A DNA stretch of 64,000 bases from Cinclus cinclus (Eukaryota; Chordata; Aves; Passeriformes; Cinclidae). Location: positions 18,324,258 through 18,388,257 of the forward strand of contig NC_085047.1 in the NCBI RefSeq assembly GCF_963662255.1, in the 5' to 3' direction. The notes under the pieces are model-generated. The model worked only from the letters and a program-made list of their open reading frames with translations, was not told the origin of the DNA and searched no databases. Positions 62,055 to 64,000 of the stretch are shown in pieces. Each line of letters opens with the position of its first letter. The first letter of the stretch is position 1. The translations under genes were made by a program, and so were the position numbers.

Positions 62055-62511
62055 GCTGTACAGTTTTTGAGACAAACTGATTCTGAAGTATACACTGTCC
62101 CTGGTTCTAGGCTGCCAATGAGCACAGGTTTTGGGTGGACTGTATGGCCTCTTTGCTTTCAGACTTTTAAAACTAAGCTTGCAAGATGTGGATGGATGAC
62201 TTCCCCATCCCCCTCCTTTTCTGCAGAAGAAGAAAAGAAACCACAAAAGTGGATGATTTCTTTAGAGCAAACATTGAAACACTTGAGACAATAGAAGTTT
62301 TATTTCAGACTCCTCACCAGGACCAAGTTTATAATCTGCAAAACATTTGGTCTTGATATGCTGAGGAGGAGGAAAGGACAACTGTGTGTCAGCATCAATC
62401 TTTGCTGTGAAAACCCAAACCTAATTCTGTGCCCTTTGATTTGGATGGTGATAAACAGTAGAATGACTCAAGACACCACTTTTTTTCCAGAAGAGCTTAA
62501 AAAAAAATAAA
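62055..62511 (+). other. Candidate terminal exon with 79 open codons (unconfirmed)
   Basis: A T12CCAG acceptor ends at 62054, with a CACTGAT branch-point-like sequence just before it. From 62055 the first frame is open for 79 codons to a TAG at 62292-62294. It contains AVQFLRQTDSEVYTVPGSRL near its start and AEEEKKPQKWMISLEQTLKH near its end. An AATAAA signal lies at 62506-62511, so the arrangement acceptor, open frame, stop, poly(A) signal is complete. The branch-point A is closer to the AG than usual. No protein family is recognised and the opposite strand is partly open as well, so this remains a hypothesis. Confidence 0.25.
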
Positions 62512-64000
62512 TGGCTGCAGAAAATTATTTCAACTTGCAAGAAAATGAACACCTCAGCAGACACAAGCATTTGTTAAATGTATCACTGGCCTTTCTGTTC
62601 CTTACATTTCCATGGATGTATTTCCAGTTGTATTTGGGTTTCTGCTCACACAAACATCCTCCTTCTGCACAAGTCAGATTCTAGTCAAAAGCATTATCCT
62701 GGGGAGAATAAAATTCAGGGTAGGCTTGATTTTGATCTTATGAAGGAATACTGGTATAAGAGAATACTCAAATGGAGTAATGTAACTCCACTGCAAAAGA
62801 AGATAAAGATGTCCAGTCAGACTCTGGCTCCTAAGTCCTCTGGCTTATGCCACTAATTTGAAAAATTAACAGCTAGCCACATACTCAAGACTATGCCCAA
62901 ATTTACAAGCAAAGGAAGAAGATTTTTAAAATATTTTTTAAAGAATCTAAACAAATATAATAAGTTTTTGTTATTAATACATTTCTCTACAATACATTCA
63001 CCACTGATAGGTCAAGTTGGAGAAATTCCAATGAAACAGACTAAAAAACAATGCTAAGATAATTACTTTTCTCCTTTTCAACTCTGTGGTTGGAATACCA
63101 ACATGTGACAGCACAGTAAGAGCAGATTATGATCCAACAGCAAATACCTTCCATGAAGCACACAGGAAACAGGAGCTCACAGCATTTACCCAGCATTAGG
63201 GGGACTTAAAGCTACACTTGGTGGCAGGGACTACTGTTCACAATGTGGCCCTGTGACTTCCCAGCTTAAAATACATCCCTACAGGACAATGAGTATGAGC
63301 CAGGGGTACTGTCCTGGTCTAAGCACCACTAATACACACACCTTCCTTCAGCAAAATCTGCTGCATGATTATCCTTGAGAATGGAGACTGGAGCAATCGC
63401 TGAAGAACAAGGGCATCAAAGCTACTGATAGTGCAAAACCCCCCTTGAATTATATCTGGAAATTTCAACACTCAGTGATCATGAAGCATTCCTGTACACT
63501 AATCATACACTGCAACACCTGTGTAAAGCATAAGGCGTGACTATATCCATTGTACAGGATGAAACCAGACCCACAGAAGATAAAGGCAACACTCTCAAAA
63601 ATGACTACTGATTTTGGAAATCATGGGGATTAGAAGTATATTAACTGCAAATCTCCCCATAAATAAAGTACAAAATTTTGATACCTTTTGTTCCAAGAGC
63701 AGTTTTTAAAGTTCCAAGCACTTCCAAGAAAAAATAAAGAAATTTTTCAGATATTGAGACCTTCAAAATGAATGGACATTCTTTGAAGTGTTAACCTTAT
63801 GACTGCACTAAGAACATGTGCTGAGCCACTGACAGAATGGGAAATGAAATTTCTGGATACTCACACTTTAAGAAACAAAATAGTTGTGTTTCCCCCTCTT
63901 GCCCCCTTTGATAGGCATATGGATTTTACCTGTCATCTCAGCTGACGAACCCTATAACACAGTAGCCAACCTCCAGCCACCAGGCAAACTTTGAGGCCTC
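62512..64000. other. Unique non-coding DNA
   Basis: No gene is recognised. A 92-codon frame at 62578-62856 has no visible similarity. A possible MIR-like remnant lies at 63545-63590. Confidence 0.6.
63545..63590 (-). mobile_element. Possible MIR-like SINE remnant
   Basis: The stretch ATCCATTGTACAGGATGAAA, then CCCACAGAAGATAAAGGCAA, aligns in order with the MIR core in reverse orientation (CCATTTTACAGATGAGGAAA, then GGCACAGAGAGGTTAAGTAA). Spacing is nearly preserved over about 45 bases. It is an ancient, short fragment recognised from memory only. Confidence 0.45.

Noticed and set aside
1..64000. CRISPR arrays, operons, tRNA or rRNA genes, phage or plasmid systems
   Set aside because: None seen. 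The sequence is vertebrate nuclear DNA with avian retroelements, and no regularly spaced repeats or RNA-gene signatures were found by eye.

Overview
The window looks like non-coding nuclear DNA from a bird. Two interspersed repeats carry this call. The first is a 3'-terminal fragment of a CR1 non-LTR retrotransposon at about 43345-43600, ending in the ATTCTGTGA-type tail typical of avian CR1. The second is a solo endogenous-retrovirus LTR at about 5830-6357 of a TGTGGTGG-starting type that I recognise from bird genomes. The DNA is AT-rich, poor in CpG and sparse in repeats, as expected of an avian intergenic region or a very long intron. There is no bacterial-style gene organisation: no operons, no dense ORFs and no ribosome binding sites. 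I cannot name the species, chromosome or neighbouring genes.

No protein-coding gene can be called with confidence. The longest open frames are about 100-136 codons, none resembles a protein family I know, and many overlap other open frames, as expected by chance over 64 kb. Layout: 1-5829 unique sequence; 5830-6357 solo LTR; 6358-17375 unique sequence with a T-rich tract at 9039-9085; 17376-17462 a foldback of pre-miRNA size; 17463-38100 unique sequence with a G8-AA-G8 tract (about 20763), a pyrimidine-rich stretch (about 27541-27715) and possible MIR-like SINE remnants; 38101-38327 a long pure pentanucleotide microsatellite; about 43345-43600 the CR1 fragment; 43601-64000 unique sequence with small simple repeats and several exon-like segments.

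The most useful leads are: (1) the foldback at 17376-17462; (2) the CTCCT pentanucleotide array of about 43 pure units; (3) splice-site-bounded open segments on the + strand at 49653-49708, 57243-57323 and 62055-62294, the last with a strong 3' splice site, 79 open codons and a downstream AATAAA; (4) a 195-bp symmetric exon-like segment at 52976-53170 with a CPKC-x10-CSDC pattern; (5) a 116-codon minus-strand ORF at 29863-30213. Strong-looking acceptors are common in T-rich vertebrate DNA, so all the exon proposals are inference. They need transcript and cross-species conservation data. I saw no clear evidence of a previously undescribed biological system.
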